A DNA stretch of 64,000 bases from Pseudoalteromonas sp. T1lg23B (GCF_002964665.1 NZ_PQBZ01000002.1:1-64000); one strand, 5' to 3'. Counted from the stretch's first letter, positions 46,527-57,235 are shown. Notes: generated from the letters alone by a model not told the origin. Numbers and translations: made by a program.

Positions 46527-49424
46527 ATGTCTTTACAATGGATATGTGTGAGCGCTCTTAAACTCGTGGGCCTGCTCGTTACTTCAATCTGGGCGGCGCT
46601 AGCCTTTGCGGCGCCTAATTGGTACACGATACAGACCGAGCACTTTAACGTTCACTATACTCAAGGTCACAAGCCATGGGCCAATAGCGCGGCCAAAGAG
46701 TTAGAAATTGTACGTGAAAAAGTGTGGCAGCAACAAAGCCGAGGGCTAAATGCAAAGGCGGATGTCGTCATTTTTGATCCCATCCATGCAGCGAATGGGT
46801 TTGCACTGCCAAGTAGTGACAACCCACTTATGGCCTTGTTTACAACCCCGCCGCAATCGGACACTGTCATTGCTAACCACAATAGTTGGCAGCAGCTACT
46901 TATATTGCATGAATACATACACTTAGTTCACCTTTCACAGCCTAGTCGAGGTACATGGAAACAAGCGTTACGGGATGTATGGGACTTGTATGACATCTCA
47001 GAAGCTATGATGCCGCGCTGGGTGGCAGAAGGATACGCCACGCTGGTGGAGTCAAAAATGACGGGACGTGGCAGGCTATACGATAATTACAGTGAAGCGC
47101 TGTTGCGGGAATTGGCGCAACAAGGTGCCTTACTTAGCTATCAACAGTTGAATGATGGAAACCATGAATATAAATCTAAGTCGATGGCCTATTTGCTGGG
47201 GGCTCGGTTTCTCGCTTGGTTGGAGCAACGTTATTCACAGCAAACACTTGATGCGGTATGGACGCGGATGCGCGCGGTAACTTCTCGAGACTTTACCAGC
47301 GCCTTCAAGGGGGTGTTTGCAGAGCATCCTGCGACATTGTACCGACGCTTCATTGCTGAATATACCTATCAGGCAATGACCAAAGAACAACAAGAGCCCG
47401 AGCTTACCAGTACCTTGTGGCAAGAGTATGGATATGGTGCCAGTAGCCCTGTGCTGTCGGTTGATCGTAGTCAGTTAGCCATTGTCGAGCGTGATAAAGA
47501 AGGGCGAGTTAAGCTCAACGTCTACCAAACCCAAGATGACCCCGATGCAGAGCGAACGTTTATGGATAAGCAGCGCGACTTGCTAAAGGAAGATCCACAA
47601 GATGTGGCAGAAGTGCGCCCCAAAGTGTTTGCTAAAAAGCTGCTCCATTCACTGGAGCCCATCAACTTTTCAGGTATTCGCTATCCTCAGTGGTTAGACA
47701 ATAAAACGCTGTACTTCGTCGCCTCTACGACAGATACAACAAACCCTAAGCTGCGCAGAGGTGAATTGTTTCGTTGGTCGCTTGCCTCAGGCAAAGTTGA
47801 ACAACTTACTCAAAATCAAGCAATACGGCGGTTTTCGTTCGCTGGCAATGGACAAACCATTTATGCGGAACAGGTGACTTATGGCTATTCAGAGCTGGTT
47901 AAAATTCACTTGCCCAGCCTACAGGTAACGCCGTTATTCGATAAGCAGTTAAGCACTTTATATGACTTTCCGGTATTTAATGCTGTGCAGCAAAAGCTGG
48001 CATTTTTGAAACACAGCATAAATGAAGATTGGCAGTTGTATATACAAGATGTCATGACTCAGAAGACTGAGCCTGTGCCCTTGCCCAAAGATTATCAATA
48101 CCTAACACAGCCAAGTTGGTCGCCAGAAGGAGATGCACTGTACTTTGTGGCAGGTAAGAACGGCGCTTTGGATATTTATCGATATGAACTTATCCCCGGT
48201 GCGTTGTACAAGCTGACTCAGGGGCAAGCACTATTTGAGTTTCCCATTGCCTACAAAAATGGAGAGCTTCTTTATTTGTCGAGTGGCTTTGAGGGGGTGG
48301 ATATGTATCAGTTGCCAGCATTGCAAGGCGAGTTAGTGAATGAGCTTGAACCTAGAGTACGGCCAGACAGCGCGCATGAGATAGCCGAACAACAGGCGCT
48401 CAACACGTATGCCATTCAGTTACCACCAGCGCAAGTGTATCCAGCTGACATGCCATCGCAACAGTATGATATTTGGCGTCAGGATGCCTCGCTGACTTTG
48501 GGAGCACAATATGCCTCGGCAAGCACCACCTTGCTTGATGTTGGCTTAAAAGGGTCGGACTTTTTGGAACGGCTGAGCTGGCACATTGGTCATACGCATG
48601 ATGTATCACACGGGGGGCTTCAAGGTAATTTTGCCAAGTTACGCTATCAAGATGGACAGTTGCAACTGGATGTACATGGTTTTGATTTTGCAATCAACAG
48701 CGTTGCGAAAACATCTTTAGATTTGGTTGACGAAGAGCAACATGGCATGTTTGCACAGCTTAGTCAGAGCTACCAATGGGGGCAATTGACGTTACAGGCT
48801 CAGTTTGCTGGTCTGTTTGGCAAGCAAAAACAGCAGCATCAGTCGGTTTCACACCGCTGGCAACGGGCAGGCATACAGCAGTCTTGGTTGTATGATCAAC
48901 AGTCTTTCGCAATTGGTCAAAAGTTATCGGGTCATTGGGTAGAGGGGCAAACAGCTGGGCATGATTGGCAAGGACAAAACCTTTCAGCGAGCCTGTTTGG
49001 TAAAGCTTTTCACATTCCTATGATGGTATCTTATCAGTACGCTAAGCGGGAAGAGCAGAGCCTACATTTAGGCGGATTCAGCTCGTCGCTAATGAGCGAA
49101 ATGCGATTGGTCAATCTCATCATGGCACCAGAGCTGCCGTTTTATACTGCCCAAGGGAATAAATATGAAGGCTTTGGTGGGGCTATAACGCTAAAAGAGC
49201 GCTACCCATGGTTGTACTACCAACAACATCAACTCGATGAACAGATATTTGCACAAAGTTACGGTATTAAATGGTCAATGGGGTTCAATGGGCAAACTTG
49301 GCTGGGTAAATTTGCCCCAGCAGGCTTAAGTGACTTCAAAATTGATGCGGGTTTGAGTCGCGTGGAAGGGGATAGCTTTGAAGATGAAAATAGAGCCTGG
49401 TTAGGCTTATGGTATGACTTATAA
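46527..49424 (+). CDS. HExxH zinc metalloprotease with beta-propeller and outer-membrane-barrel-like C-terminus
   Basis: About 965 residues, predicted exported. A signal peptide (LVGLLVTSIWAALAFA) is followed by a gluzincin-like catalytic domain. It has HEYIHLVH (about residue 131) as the zinc-binding HExxH, and a third ligand likely in the helix PRWVAEGYATLVES about 40 residues on. TolB/WD40-like propeller repeats follow (about 310-620), for example PQWLDNKTLYFVA and PSWSPEGDALYFVAGKNGALDIYRYEL. The last ~330 residues alternate polar and aromatic strands and look like an outer-membrane barrel (WLGLWYDL at the end). The likely start is ATG 46527 with GAGG upstream. The domain combination suggests a surface-exposed protease; substrate unknown. 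Confidence 0.85.
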   Translation: MSLQWICVSALKLVGLLVTSIWAALAFAAPNWYTIQTEHFNVHYTQGHKPWANSAAKELEIVREKVWQQQSRGLNAKADVVIFDPIHAANGFALPSSDNPLMALFTTPPQSDTVIANHNSWQQLLILHEYIHLVHLSQPSRGTWKQALRDVWDLYDISEAMMPRWVAEGYATLVESKMTGRGRLYDNYSEALLRELAQQGALLSYQQLNDGNHEYKSKSMAYLLGARFLAWLEQRYSQQTLDAVWTRMRAVTSRDFTSAFKGVFAEHPATLYRRFIAEYTYQAMTKEQQEPELTSTLWQEYGYGASSPVLSVDRSQLAIVERDKEGRVKLNVYQTQDDPDAERTFMDKQRDLLKEDPQDVAEVRPKVFAKKLLHSLEPINFSGIRYPQWLDNKTLYFVASTTDTTNPKLRRGELFRWSLASGKVEQLTQNQAIRRFSFAGNGQTIYAEQVTYGYSELVKIHLPSLQVTPLFDKQLSTLYDFPVFNAVQQKLAFLKHSINEDWQLYIQDVMTQKTEPVPLPKDYQYLTQPSWSPEGDALYFVAGKNGALDIYRYELIPGALYKLTQGQALFEFPIAYKNGELLYLSSGFEGVDMYQLPALQGELVNELEPRVRPDSAHEIAEQQALNTYAIQLPPAQVYPADMPSQQYDIWRQDASLTLGAQYASASTTLLDVGLKGSDFLERLSWHIGHTHDVSHGGLQGNFAKLRYQDGQLQLDVHGFDFAINSVAKTSLDLVDEEQHGMFAQLSQSYQWGQLTLQAQFAGLFGKQKQQHQSVSHRWQRAGIQQSWLYDQQSFAIGQKLSGHWVEGQTAGHDWQGQNLSASLFGKAFHIPMMVSYQYAKREEQSLHLGGFSSSLMSEMRLVNLIMAPELPFYTAQGNKYEGFGGAITLKERYPWLYYQQHQLDEQIFAQSYGIKWSMGFNGQTWLGKFAPAGLSDFKIDAGLSRVEGDSFEDENRAWLGLWYDL

Positions 49425-49450
49425 TCTAATAGTCTGAAAAATATAAAGAA

Positions 49451-49474
49451 AAGGCGACACTGCCGTGTCGCCTT
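49451..49474. terminator. Bidirectional terminator between convergent protease genes
   Basis: Perfect 10-bp arms aaggcgacac (49451-49460) and gtgtcgcctt (49465-49474) with a tgcc loop. The preceding A-rich sequence gives a T-run on the minus strand, so it suits the convergent serine protease gene best. Confidence 0.85.
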
Positions 49475-49575
49475 GAGTATAAAACAGATATGGAGAATGA
49501 AGTGCATGTCAGGATGTACACCTAACTGGGTGGAACAAGAAATAAGCTGCTCTACCCATATTCTCCCGATATGCC

Positions 49576-51348
49576 TTAGTTAGTATAGTCGGCAGTTAGC
49601 TGTACGCCATTAAATGCTGAAAATGCTCTTATCATGACATGATATCTACCCGCGCCATCGTTTTGTGTACAGGTTTCGCCATTGCCCCAACGGTAAGGAC
49701 GACAGTCGTATGTAGATGTAGTAGGTTTTTCATCTTTACGCACATACAAGTCCGCATCACCCGTGCCGCCAGCCATTTTGAAGGTAATATTAGTCGCGCC
49801 CATCGGCACGTCAAAGTAGAAGTACTGCTCAGAGTATTTTACACCGGATAGATCAGTTCTTGTTACGCCTCGTTGAAGCTGTGCAGGGTCGGTTGCATCA
49901 GAAACAGAAATCGTTTTACTCAGAGCGGCGGTTTGGCCTTGATCATCGGTGACTGTTAGCGTTACAGAGTAATCACCACCATTGGTGTATGTGTGTGCGA
50001 CACTGCTACCGAAACCATTGCTACTGTTGTCGCCAAACTGCCATTCATACTGATTGATTGAACCGCCAGGCACGCTTGAACCTGAACCATCGAATTGGCA
50101 GGCTAACTTGTCACAGCTGTAGGTGAAACGAGCCGCTGGAACAGGGTCACTACCAGGCTGATCGCCCACTGGGATTTGATTGTTAAACTGGCTGGCAACT
50201 TGAGGCCAAATCTTACTGATTTTAGCGCCTTTGTTGGTACAGCCACCGAGGTGGTGTAGTGCGATAACATTGTTGGTTGCAGCTGCAAGTACAGGAGAAC
50301 CTGAAGAGCCGCCTATCGTATCACAGTAGTAACCCAGGTCAGTTCCAGTGCCACGACCATTGGCGTTGGCCTCATTCACCTGACATAAACCATTGCTGTC
50401 TTGGTCTGATTCAATAGAAAGTTCTTTTGGATTACCTGAACCGTGTTGTGGGATATAGATGCGCTCGCCTTGTGTTGCATCGCGTACATCCAAGCCAAAA
50501 TAACCAAACGGCTCTGTTAACTCAAAGTCGTTAACAGTAAATAATGTGTAGTCCAGCGTGTAATCTGTTTTTAGGAAATCTTTACCTGTAACTTTAACTA
50601 CTGTCTCTTTAGTGCTGCCATTACAGCTGGTGTGCTGGTAATTAAACCATACTTCAGTAGATGTAAGCTCTGATGCTGTTTCCACACAATGGTTATTAGT
50701 AAACATGTGGTTGTCGGCACCAACACGCCAACCAGTACATAAGCTGCGACCACCGATAACTAAGCGTGCAACCGGACGACTGCGTTCAAATTCTGTAGGG
50801 TGAGACTGTGCCCAGCATTGAACGTCTCTACGCTCATTAACCCCACAGGTTGATAATGTGTCAACATCAGCAGCACTGAGCTGATCTTCGGTGCCAAAGT
50901 GATAATAATCGATGACAGGTGTGCCTAAATTAGCGTTATTAGCCTGACCAGGAGTGTATTCGACAACAACTGTATCACTTGATACTGACATTGCTGCAAA
51001 GTTGCTGGCTCCGTTATCACCCTTTTCTAGCGTCGCTTTACGCATGTCAGACGCGGTGTATTCATAACGTTCACTATTATCAGTTGCTCTGACAACAAGT
51101 TTACCACCACCATTTAAGTTAATGTTTTTAAAATGTAGTTTTATGTAACTGGCATTTGGGTGCGAAATAGTTTGTGAGATGGTGTTGGTTTTACCACTGA
51201 GTGCTAGGTTCAGTGTTTCTGTTTTACCGATGATGGTTTCGGTCGTTTTGCTTGTGAAGTTTAACATTTGCTCTTCTGTTAATGGCGCTTGTGCTAAAGC
51301 GGTCATTGAAACGATACCTAGAGCTGGGAGAAAATAGCGTTTTTTCAT
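49576..51348 (-). CDS. Secreted trypsin-like serine protease with PKD and PPC domains
   Basis: A 590-residue preproenzyme. The signal peptide (MKKRYFLPALGIVSMTALAQ) is followed by a propeptide to about residue 165. The S1-type catalytic domain has His in MFTNNHCVE, Asp in TDYTLDYTLFTV and Ser in GYYCDTIGGSSGSPVLA. It resembles lysyl-endopeptidase-like marine proteases, and several Cys should form disulfides. A PKD domain (about 400-490, YEWQFGDNSSNG, HTYTNGGDYSVTLTVTD) and a PPC domain (about 495-590, GGTGDADLYVRKDEKP) complete it. PPC domains are often cut off after secretion. It is probably a type II secretion substrate. Confidence 0.93.
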   Translation of the reverse strand: MKKRYFLPALGIVSMTALAQAPLTEEQMLNFTSKTTETIIGKTETLNLALSGKTNTISQTISHPNASYIKLHFKNINLNGGGKLVVRATDNSERYEYTASDMRKATLEKGDNGASNFAAMSVSSDTVVVEYTPGQANNANLGTPVIDYYHFGTEDQLSAADVDTLSTCGVNERRDVQCWAQSHPTEFERSRPVARLVIGGRSLCTGWRVGADNHMFTNNHCVETASELTSTEVWFNYQHTSCNGSTKETVVKVTGKDFLKTDYTLDYTLFTVNDFELTEPFGYFGLDVRDATQGERIYIPQHGSGNPKELSIESDQDSNGLCQVNEANANGRGTGTDLGYYCDTIGGSSGSPVLAAATNNVIALHHLGGCTNKGAKISKIWPQVASQFNNQIPVGDQPGSDPVPAARFTYSCDKLACQFDGSGSSVPGGSINQYEWQFGDNSSNGFGSSVAHTYTNGGDYSVTLTVTDDQGQTAALSKTISVSDATDPAQLQRGVTRTDLSGVKYSEQYFYFDVPMGATNITFKMAGGTGDADLYVRKDEKPTTSTYDCRPYRWGNGETCTQNDGAGRYHVMIRAFSAFNGVQLTADYTN

Positions 51349-51455
51349 TGTTGATCCTTACATGTTTTTAGTTTTGTCTAAAAGTTAGACACATCTAAGG
51401 TAGAACGAAAAAACGCACAGGTAAATAAGTTGTTAATAATAAATTAACATTGAGT

Positions 51456-52640
51456 TTAATTTTGTTCTTTGTTTTGGTTATAACTACCGCCAACAAACTT
51501 GAGCGTGTTCAACTTCGCCTGATAAACCCCTTGTTTTTCTCTATCTTCCGATTTTTCGATCGCGTACTGTAAATATTTTGCGGCCTTTTCTTTTTTATCT
51601 TGAAGGTAGTAAATCTTCGCTAACGCAAAGTAAGGTTCGGGAATGTAGGGCGTGCTTACTACCAGTTCTTTTAACATTTCTTCTGCACTAAAATAGCGCT
51701 CCTTGGCAATTTCTTGCTCGGCAAGCTGTAAAAAATCAAACGGCGTTTTTGCGTTATCCAACAATCTTTTTTCTAGGTCTTGTTGTAGTTGCTTATCTGC
51801 AAGTTGTTGCGCTAAATAGCTGTAGCTATAAAGTAAGTTACTGCTTACTAGTTTATTGCGCACGGCAAATTCAAACAACTTTTTGGCGGTATCAGTGTCA
51901 CCCACTCGGCGATGTAAAATAGCCGCTAGGTTAATCAATTCCGGGTCATATGGGGCATACTCAAGGGCCTGGGACACGAGGGAATAGCTTGTATCAAATT
52001 GCTCTGCCAGTAATGCTTCAGTGGCCAGATTCGCATAATATTTGGCGACCAAATCAGCGTATGTAGCGCTACCGATAAACACTAAGTCTCGTGCAGGGAA
52101 GTAGTCTACGACCGTTCCTGGGCGAATCGCATATAACCAATTCTCATCATCTTGTTCGGGTGGGGCGTATAGCTTTGTTTTAAAGTGATTAGATACCAAA
52201 ATGGTTTGGTCCTGCTTTTTATACACAGGCATGGTGGCAACTTCTCTAAAGCTTGTTTCTACGCCGAGTATATTGGCATAGGCCTGAGTTAAAATCGCGA
52301 GACTAATGCAATTACCTTCATTCTTTGTGAGCGTATCGGTGGCATTATGTGTGGCGCCATCGTAACTGAATCTGTCGAGGCTACTATCCAGATAGTCAGC
52401 AATGATGGTATCGGCGCGGATGTTTTTTTGTTTTTGCGCCTCTGAATAGGCTATGAACTTTTGCCGCTCCGCGTCAGGCAGCGCAAAGATACTGGCTTCA
52501 TTTTCGACAGTTAAACGGGTAAAAATGCTATGGTTTAAAAGGCTGGAAGGTCTTTCAAGTGGCGCTTTTATTTCAACTTTTTGGGTTTGCTTACAGCCTG
52601 CTAGGAGTAGTATTAAAGATAATGCTAAGAGTCTTTTCAT
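51456..52640 (-). CDS. Lipoprotein with transglutaminase-like and TPR domains
   Basis: A 394-residue lipoprotein with lipobox LLAGC (Cys16). The middle part (about 70-190) has a transglutaminase-like triad: Cys in NEGNCISLAILTQAYA, His in LVSNHFKTKL and Asp in VVDYFPARDL. TPR-type repeats follow (about 195-380), including AILHRRVGDTDTAKKLFEFAV and PEPYFALAKIYYLQDKKEKAAKYLQYAI. Such proteins may act as periplasmic peptidases or scaffolds; the partner is unknown. It is separate from the serine protease, 107 bp away on the same strand. Confidence 0.82.
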   Translation of the reverse strand: MKRLLALSLILLLAGCKQTQKVEIKAPLERPSSLLNHSIFTRLTVENEASIFALPDAERQKFIAYSEAQKQKNIRADTIIADYLDSSLDRFSYDGATHNATDTLTKNEGNCISLAILTQAYANILGVETSFREVATMPVYKKQDQTILVSNHFKTKLYAPPEQDDENWLYAIRPGTVVDYFPARDLVFIGSATYADLVAKYYANLATEALLAEQFDTSYSLVSQALEYAPYDPELINLAAILHRRVGDTDTAKKLFEFAVRNKLVSSNLLYSYSYLAQQLADKQLQQDLEKRLLDNAKTPFDFLQLAEQEIAKERYFSAEEMLKELVVSTPYIPEPYFALAKIYYLQDKKEKAAKYLQYAIEKSEDREKQGVYQAKLNTLKFVGGSYNQNKEQN

Positions 52641-52899
52641 TGTGATACTTCCTTATTTATCACTCAAAAATGTAATCTTTCTAGAGACAATTTACAATTG
52701 TTATCTCAGCGCGGGAAACTGGTACATGTTTAGGTCGCGTAACGGAGGCATTTTCACGGTTTAAGTCACGTCGAGTTTAGGTCCATTCATGGCATTTTGA
52801 GCTGGCCCTAAAATATGTAATAGAAACTTACAAATGTCACGTTTTTCTCAGCCATAAACTTGTTATGATAGGTGTAGGAAAATTACACAAGGTGCAGTC

Positions 52900-54063
52900 A
52901 TGAAAACGAACATAATGAGGTGGATTCTGCCTTTTGCAGTGTTAACTCTCGGCGGACTTGGTGCGTGGGGTATTAATGCAGTAGCTGCAGATCCAAAAGA
53001 AAAGGAACCCGTTGACAGCAGACCCGTGGTTGAAGTGGAGTCAATCTCAGCGTTGGATCATCAAGTCATCATCAATAGTTATGGTGAAGTAAAGCCATAT
53101 GAGCAAACGAATCTATCCGTGCAGGTATCTGGCGAAGTAACGTATTGGCATCCGAGCTTTATTCCCGGTGGGGTTATTGCCCGTGGCGATGTATTAATGC
53201 GTATCGAAAAAGATAATTATGAGGCCGCATTACTACAGGCTGAAGCTGAATTATCTCGTGCTAAAGCTGCGTTAATCGAGGAGCAAGCGTTGGCTGAGGT
53301 CGCCGCTGATGAAGCGAGACGTTTTCCGAGTAAAAAGCATACCGACCTATTTTTACGCAAGCCCCAGTTGATGAGTGCCAAAGCGGCGGTTAAGTCCGCA
53401 GAGGCTGGACTCAAGCGAGCGCAGAGAGATTTAGATAACTGTGAAGTTGTCGCTCCTTATGATGCATTGGTTGTTTCTCGTAGTATTGGTTTAGGCCAGT
53501 TTGTGAGCGTAGGTACACCGGTTGCGCAACTCAATAACATTGAAGCCGCTGAGATTGTGATCCCCATTGCCGGATTTGACAGTGCTTTCTTACCTGAGCG
53601 CATTGAAGGCATACCAGCCACAGTGACGCAAAGCGGGTTGAACGGCTTCACACGCCAAGCTGTGATCGACAGAGATTTAGGGGTTGTGGATACGCAAACC
53701 CGAATGGTTAATTTGGTTGTCAGAATTGATGATCCCTACGGGCTGGAGTCTAAACAACCCGCACTGAAGTTTGGTGCGTTTGTACAAGTGGATTTTGCGG
53801 GTAAAACACTAAGTCGTATATACAAGCTTCCACAAGATTTAGTAAACAACCAAACCGTTTGGTTGTTAAATGATGAGAACAAGTTAGAGCCGCGTAAGGT
53901 TCAAGTCATTCGTGAAGAAGGTGAATATTTCTATGTTAATGTTGGCCTCAATGGCAATGAACGCATTGTAACGACTGTACCGGAGTATCCGCAAAAGGGT
54001 ATGGCAGTCAAAGTTGCTGGCGCTGATTCATCTGATGCCAAAGCGTCAAAGCAAACCTTGTAA
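52900..54063 (+). CDS. RND efflux periplasmic adaptor protein
   Basis: 387 residues. A single N-terminal membrane segment (WILPFAVLTLGGLGAWGINAV) is followed by barrel-sandwich halves (YEQTNLSVQVSGEVTYW and DLDNCEVVAPYDALVVSRSI), a hairpin (about 105-170), and beta-barrel domains. It links the RND pump encoded 15 bp downstream to an outer-membrane channel not in the window. A short two-gene operon with the pump. Confidence 0.92.
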   Translation: MKTNIMRWILPFAVLTLGGLGAWGINAVAADPKEKEPVDSRPVVEVESISALDHQVIINSYGEVKPYEQTNLSVQVSGEVTYWHPSFIPGGVIARGDVLMRIEKDNYEAALLQAEAELSRAKAALIEEQALAEVAADEARRFPSKKHTDLFLRKPQLMSAKAAVKSAEAGLKRAQRDLDNCEVVAPYDALVVSRSIGLGQFVSVGTPVAQLNNIEAAEIVIPIAGFDSAFLPERIEGIPATVTQSGLNGFTRQAVIDRDLGVVDTQTRMVNLVVRIDDPYGLESKQPALKFGAFVQVDFAGKTLSRIYKLPQDLVNNQTVWLLNDENKLEPRKVQVIREEGEYFYVNVGLNGNERIVTTVPEYPQKGMAVKVAGADSSDAKASKQTL

Positions 54064-54078
54064 AGGCTGGGGTCAGTA

Positions 54079-57000
54079 ATGAGTACACAACAGCACGAAA
54101 AACAAACGGGCGTTATTGCCTACTTTGCTAATAATACTGTCGCGGCTAACCTGTTGATGTGGTTTATTATCATTGTGGGTATTGCCTCTTATTTTTCCAT
54201 TCAGAGACAAATGTTTCCGAATGTGGAATTAAACTACATAAATATACAAGCGAATTATCCTGGAGCATCACCGCAGGAGATTGAAGAAAGTATTCTGGTC
54301 AAAATAGAAGAAGCGCTCAAAGATGTTACCGAAATTGAAGAAGGGGTATATCGAGCTTTTCGTAATGGTGGTAGTGCGACATTAGAGATTGACCCTGATG
54401 TTGAACTGGCCGACGTCATGGACAAGGTGAAGCTTCGAGTTGATGGTATCGCCACGTTTCCTGCTGCGATGGAGCCGCTAACTGTCAGCCAAAGAGAATT
54501 TCGTCAAGATGTGATTGGTATGACCGTTTCGGCCGATTTGCCACTGACGGACTTAAAGCCTATAGCCAAGAATATAGAAGACGAATTATTGCAGTTGAGC
54601 AATGTGTCTTTGGTTGAGGTGAGTGTCCCTTTGGATGAAATCGCCATAGAAATTGACCCAAATATGTTGCGCCAATACGACCTCACCATAAGTGATGTGA
54701 CAAAGGCTGTACGTGGTTATTCGACGAATATATCAGCAGGTCAGTTGCGTACCGATGCAGGGATCATTTCTGTGCGGGTCGAAAATCAGTCATACAATGG
54801 CGAACAGTTCCGTCAATTACCGGTAAAGGTAGGAGAAAATGGCGCGAAGTTGTTACTCAAAGATGTCGCTGTGATCAAGGATGCTTTTACCGAGGGTGAA
54901 CGGTACTTCAAACTCAATGGCAACAATGCCGTATATATTGCGGTCAAAGCGACCAAAGAACAAAACATGATCCCAATTGCTGAGACGGTTAAAGACTATA
55001 TTGCGCATAAAAATGAGCAACTACCAGCAGGGGTGCAAATCGATCCTCTCGTTGACATGACCTACTACCTCAATGGTCGCCTCGATATGATGAAGAGCAA
55101 TCTTTTTCAAGGGGCGATTTTGGTCGCCATCATGCTTTCCATCTTCTTACGTTTTAAGCTAGCGTTATGGGTTATGGTTGGCCTACCTATTTGTTTTTTA
55201 GGCGCGATAATGACGATGCCGCTGTTGGATATTACCGTTAACGTGGTCTCGCTCTTTTCGTTCATCATGGTACTGGGGATAGTGGTCGATGATGCGATTG
55301 TGATTGGAGAAAGTGCCTATACAGAAATAGAAAAGAACGGTCCGGGTGTTGAAAGTGTGGTGCGTGGTGCTAAACGTGTTGCTACTCCTGCAACATTTGG
55401 GGTGTTAACTACGATGGCTGTCTTTGTACCACTGATGTTTTCAAGTGGTCCAGATAGTTCCAACTTTGTGTCAATTGCGGGGGTTGTTTTACTGTGCTTG
55501 GCGTTTAGTTTAATTGAATCAAAATTGATCCTGCCAGCACATATTGCCCATACAAAATTTGCTCCGATGCCAGAAAACAGTTGGCGTGTCCGTTTCAACA
55601 AGCGTTTTTTTGGCTTTGTAAACGGGCCTTATAAACGATTTGTGACGCTATGCGTACAGTGGCGTTGGACGGTACTATTTGCCTTTATTGGTATGTTTAT
55701 TATGAGTATTGTGCTTGTCACCAGTGGCACTGTACGCACACTATTTGTGCCGAAAATACCGCATGATTTTCCAGCAATCAATTTAACCATGAATGATAAC
55801 GCATCGGATGAACAAACTATTTCCGCAATTCGCCAGTTAGAAGAACTGATCGTGTCGGTGGATAAAGAGATAGAACAAGAGTACGGTCAAAAAATGGTGC
55901 GTGATGTCATGGTTATGAATGAAGGACGTACCGAAGGTCGAGTGTTGGCCCCACTGGTAGATGAGCCACTTAGGCCATTTAATACCTTTGAACTAACCCG
56001 TCGTTGGCGTGAGAAAATGCCTGAAATCGCCGGTGTGAAATCGATCCTTATAGAGGAAGAAGTTATCAACATAGGGGGAGATGGTGATTTTGGTTATCTG
56101 CTTTACGGCTCCGATATTGATACCTTAAACGCGGCGGGTAGACAGCTAATACGTATGTTACAAGATGAAAAAGGGCTTTTTGATATTAGCTCAACCATCG
56201 ACCCTGCCAGTAAGGAAATTCAACTAATACTCAAACCAGTCGCCTACGACTTGGGTCTAGACCTGCAAAATATAGGCTCGCAAGTGGGGGCTAGTTTTTA
56301 TGGTGGAGAAGCGCAGCGTGTGATCCGAAATGGTGAAGAAGTACGCGTGATGGTACGTTATCCAAAACTGACTCGCGAAGCATTTTCATCGTTGAAACAT
56401 ACCGTGATCACCACACCTGAAGGTAAAGATGTGATGTTAGGTGATGTCGTTGAACTGATTGAAAAGCCAGGGATCAGCTATATTCGTCGAGAGGAAGGCT
56501 ATCGTACTGTTTATGTGTATGGAAACATTGATGAGGAAGTCGTTGAGCCCAATGCTGTCACCAAGCGCATTGATGATGACATTCTGCCCGAGCTGCTAAA
56601 ATCATTTCCTTCGGTAAAAACCAAATTAGGTGGGTCGGTTGAAGAGCAGCAGGCTCAGGCCAACGAGCAACTGGTATTTTTCATTGTGGGTATGTTGATT
56701 GTGTACATACTGTTGGCCATACCGTTGAAAAGTTATGCACAACCCTTGATTGTAATGTCTGTGATCCCATTCAGTTTGGTCGGTGCCATCTGGGGGCATT
56801 TATTCTTCGGACTAGATCTGAGCATGATGTCAACATACGGGATCATTGCTGCGGCAGGCGTAGTAATCAATGACTCGTTGGTAATGACTGACTTTGTGAA
56901 TCAAGCTCGCAAAGAAGGAATGACACTAAAAGAGGCGGTGATCAATGCAGGTTGCGCACGTTTTAGGGCGATAACGTTAACCTCTATCACCACGTTCGCC

Positions 57001-57222
57001 GGTGTTTTACCCATAATGTTTGAAACCAGCTTACAGGCGATGTTTGTGATCCCCATGGCTGTATCACTGGGTTTTGCCGTGATTTTCGCAACCTTGATCA
57101 CCTTACTGTTGGTGCCTTGTTTGTATATCATTATGACGGATGTCAGAGCGGTATTTAGGGCATTCTTTCAAGCGTTGAAACGGGTTGTTACTGCTCCGAG
57201 TAAGCAGCGTATGCCTAATTAA
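54079..57222 (+). CDS. RND-family efflux permease
   Basis: A 1047-residue inner-membrane proton-driven exporter. The first helix (VAANLLMWFIIIVGIASYFSI), two large periplasmic domains, and the second helix cluster show the usual duplicated RND plan. The proton-relay Asp pair is in MVLGIVVDDAIVIGES. The C-terminal half carries AAAGVVINDSLVMTDFVNQAR. The substrate cannot be inferred; the divergent sequence suggests a member outside the AcrB core group. It ends in a strong terminator. Confidence 0.94.
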   Translation: MSTQQHEKQTGVIAYFANNTVAANLLMWFIIIVGIASYFSIQRQMFPNVELNYINIQANYPGASPQEIEESILVKIEEALKDVTEIEEGVYRAFRNGGSATLEIDPDVELADVMDKVKLRVDGIATFPAAMEPLTVSQREFRQDVIGMTVSADLPLTDLKPIAKNIEDELLQLSNVSLVEVSVPLDEIAIEIDPNMLRQYDLTISDVTKAVRGYSTNISAGQLRTDAGIISVRVENQSYNGEQFRQLPVKVGENGAKLLLKDVAVIKDAFTEGERYFKLNGNNAVYIAVKATKEQNMIPIAETVKDYIAHKNEQLPAGVQIDPLVDMTYYLNGRLDMMKSNLFQGAILVAIMLSIFLRFKLALWVMVGLPICFLGAIMTMPLLDITVNVVSLFSFIMVLGIVVDDAIVIGESAYTEIEKNGPGVESVVRGAKRVATPATFGVLTTMAVFVPLMFSSGPDSSNFVSIAGVVLLCLAFSLIESKLILPAHIAHTKFAPMPENSWRVRFNKRFFGFVNGPYKRFVTLCVQWRWTVLFAFIGMFIMSIVLVTSGTVRTLFVPKIPHDFPAINLTMNDNASDEQTISAIRQLEELIVSVDKEIEQEYGQKMVRDVMVMNEGRTEGRVLAPLVDEPLRPFNTFELTRRWREKMPEIAGVKSILIEEEVINIGGDGDFGYLLYGSDIDTLNAAGRQLIRMLQDEKGLFDISSTIDPASKEIQLILKPVAYDLGLDLQNIGSQVGASFYGGEAQRVIRNGEEVRVMVRYPKLTREAFSSLKHTVITTPEGKDVMLGDVVELIEKPGISYIRREEGYRTVYVYGNIDEEVVEPNAVTKRIDDDILPELLKSFPSVKTKLGGSVEEQQAQANEQLVFFIVGMLIVYILLAIPLKSYAQPLIVMSVIPFSLVGAIWGHLFFGLDLSMMSTYGIIAAAGVVINDSLVMTDFVNQARKEGMTLKEAVINAGCARFRAITLTSITTFAGVLPIMFETSLQAMFVIPMAVSLGFAVIFATLITLLLVPCLYIIMTDVRAVFRAFFQALKRVVTAPSKQRMPN

Positions 57223-57235
57223 GCAGAGTAATTAT

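Noticed and set aside
49487..49572. Imperfect inverted repeat (gatatggagaat and attctcccgatat) as a small mobile element
   Set aside because: Ends do not match exactly, no target-site duplication is visible, and it may only be part of the untranslated end of the serine protease gene.
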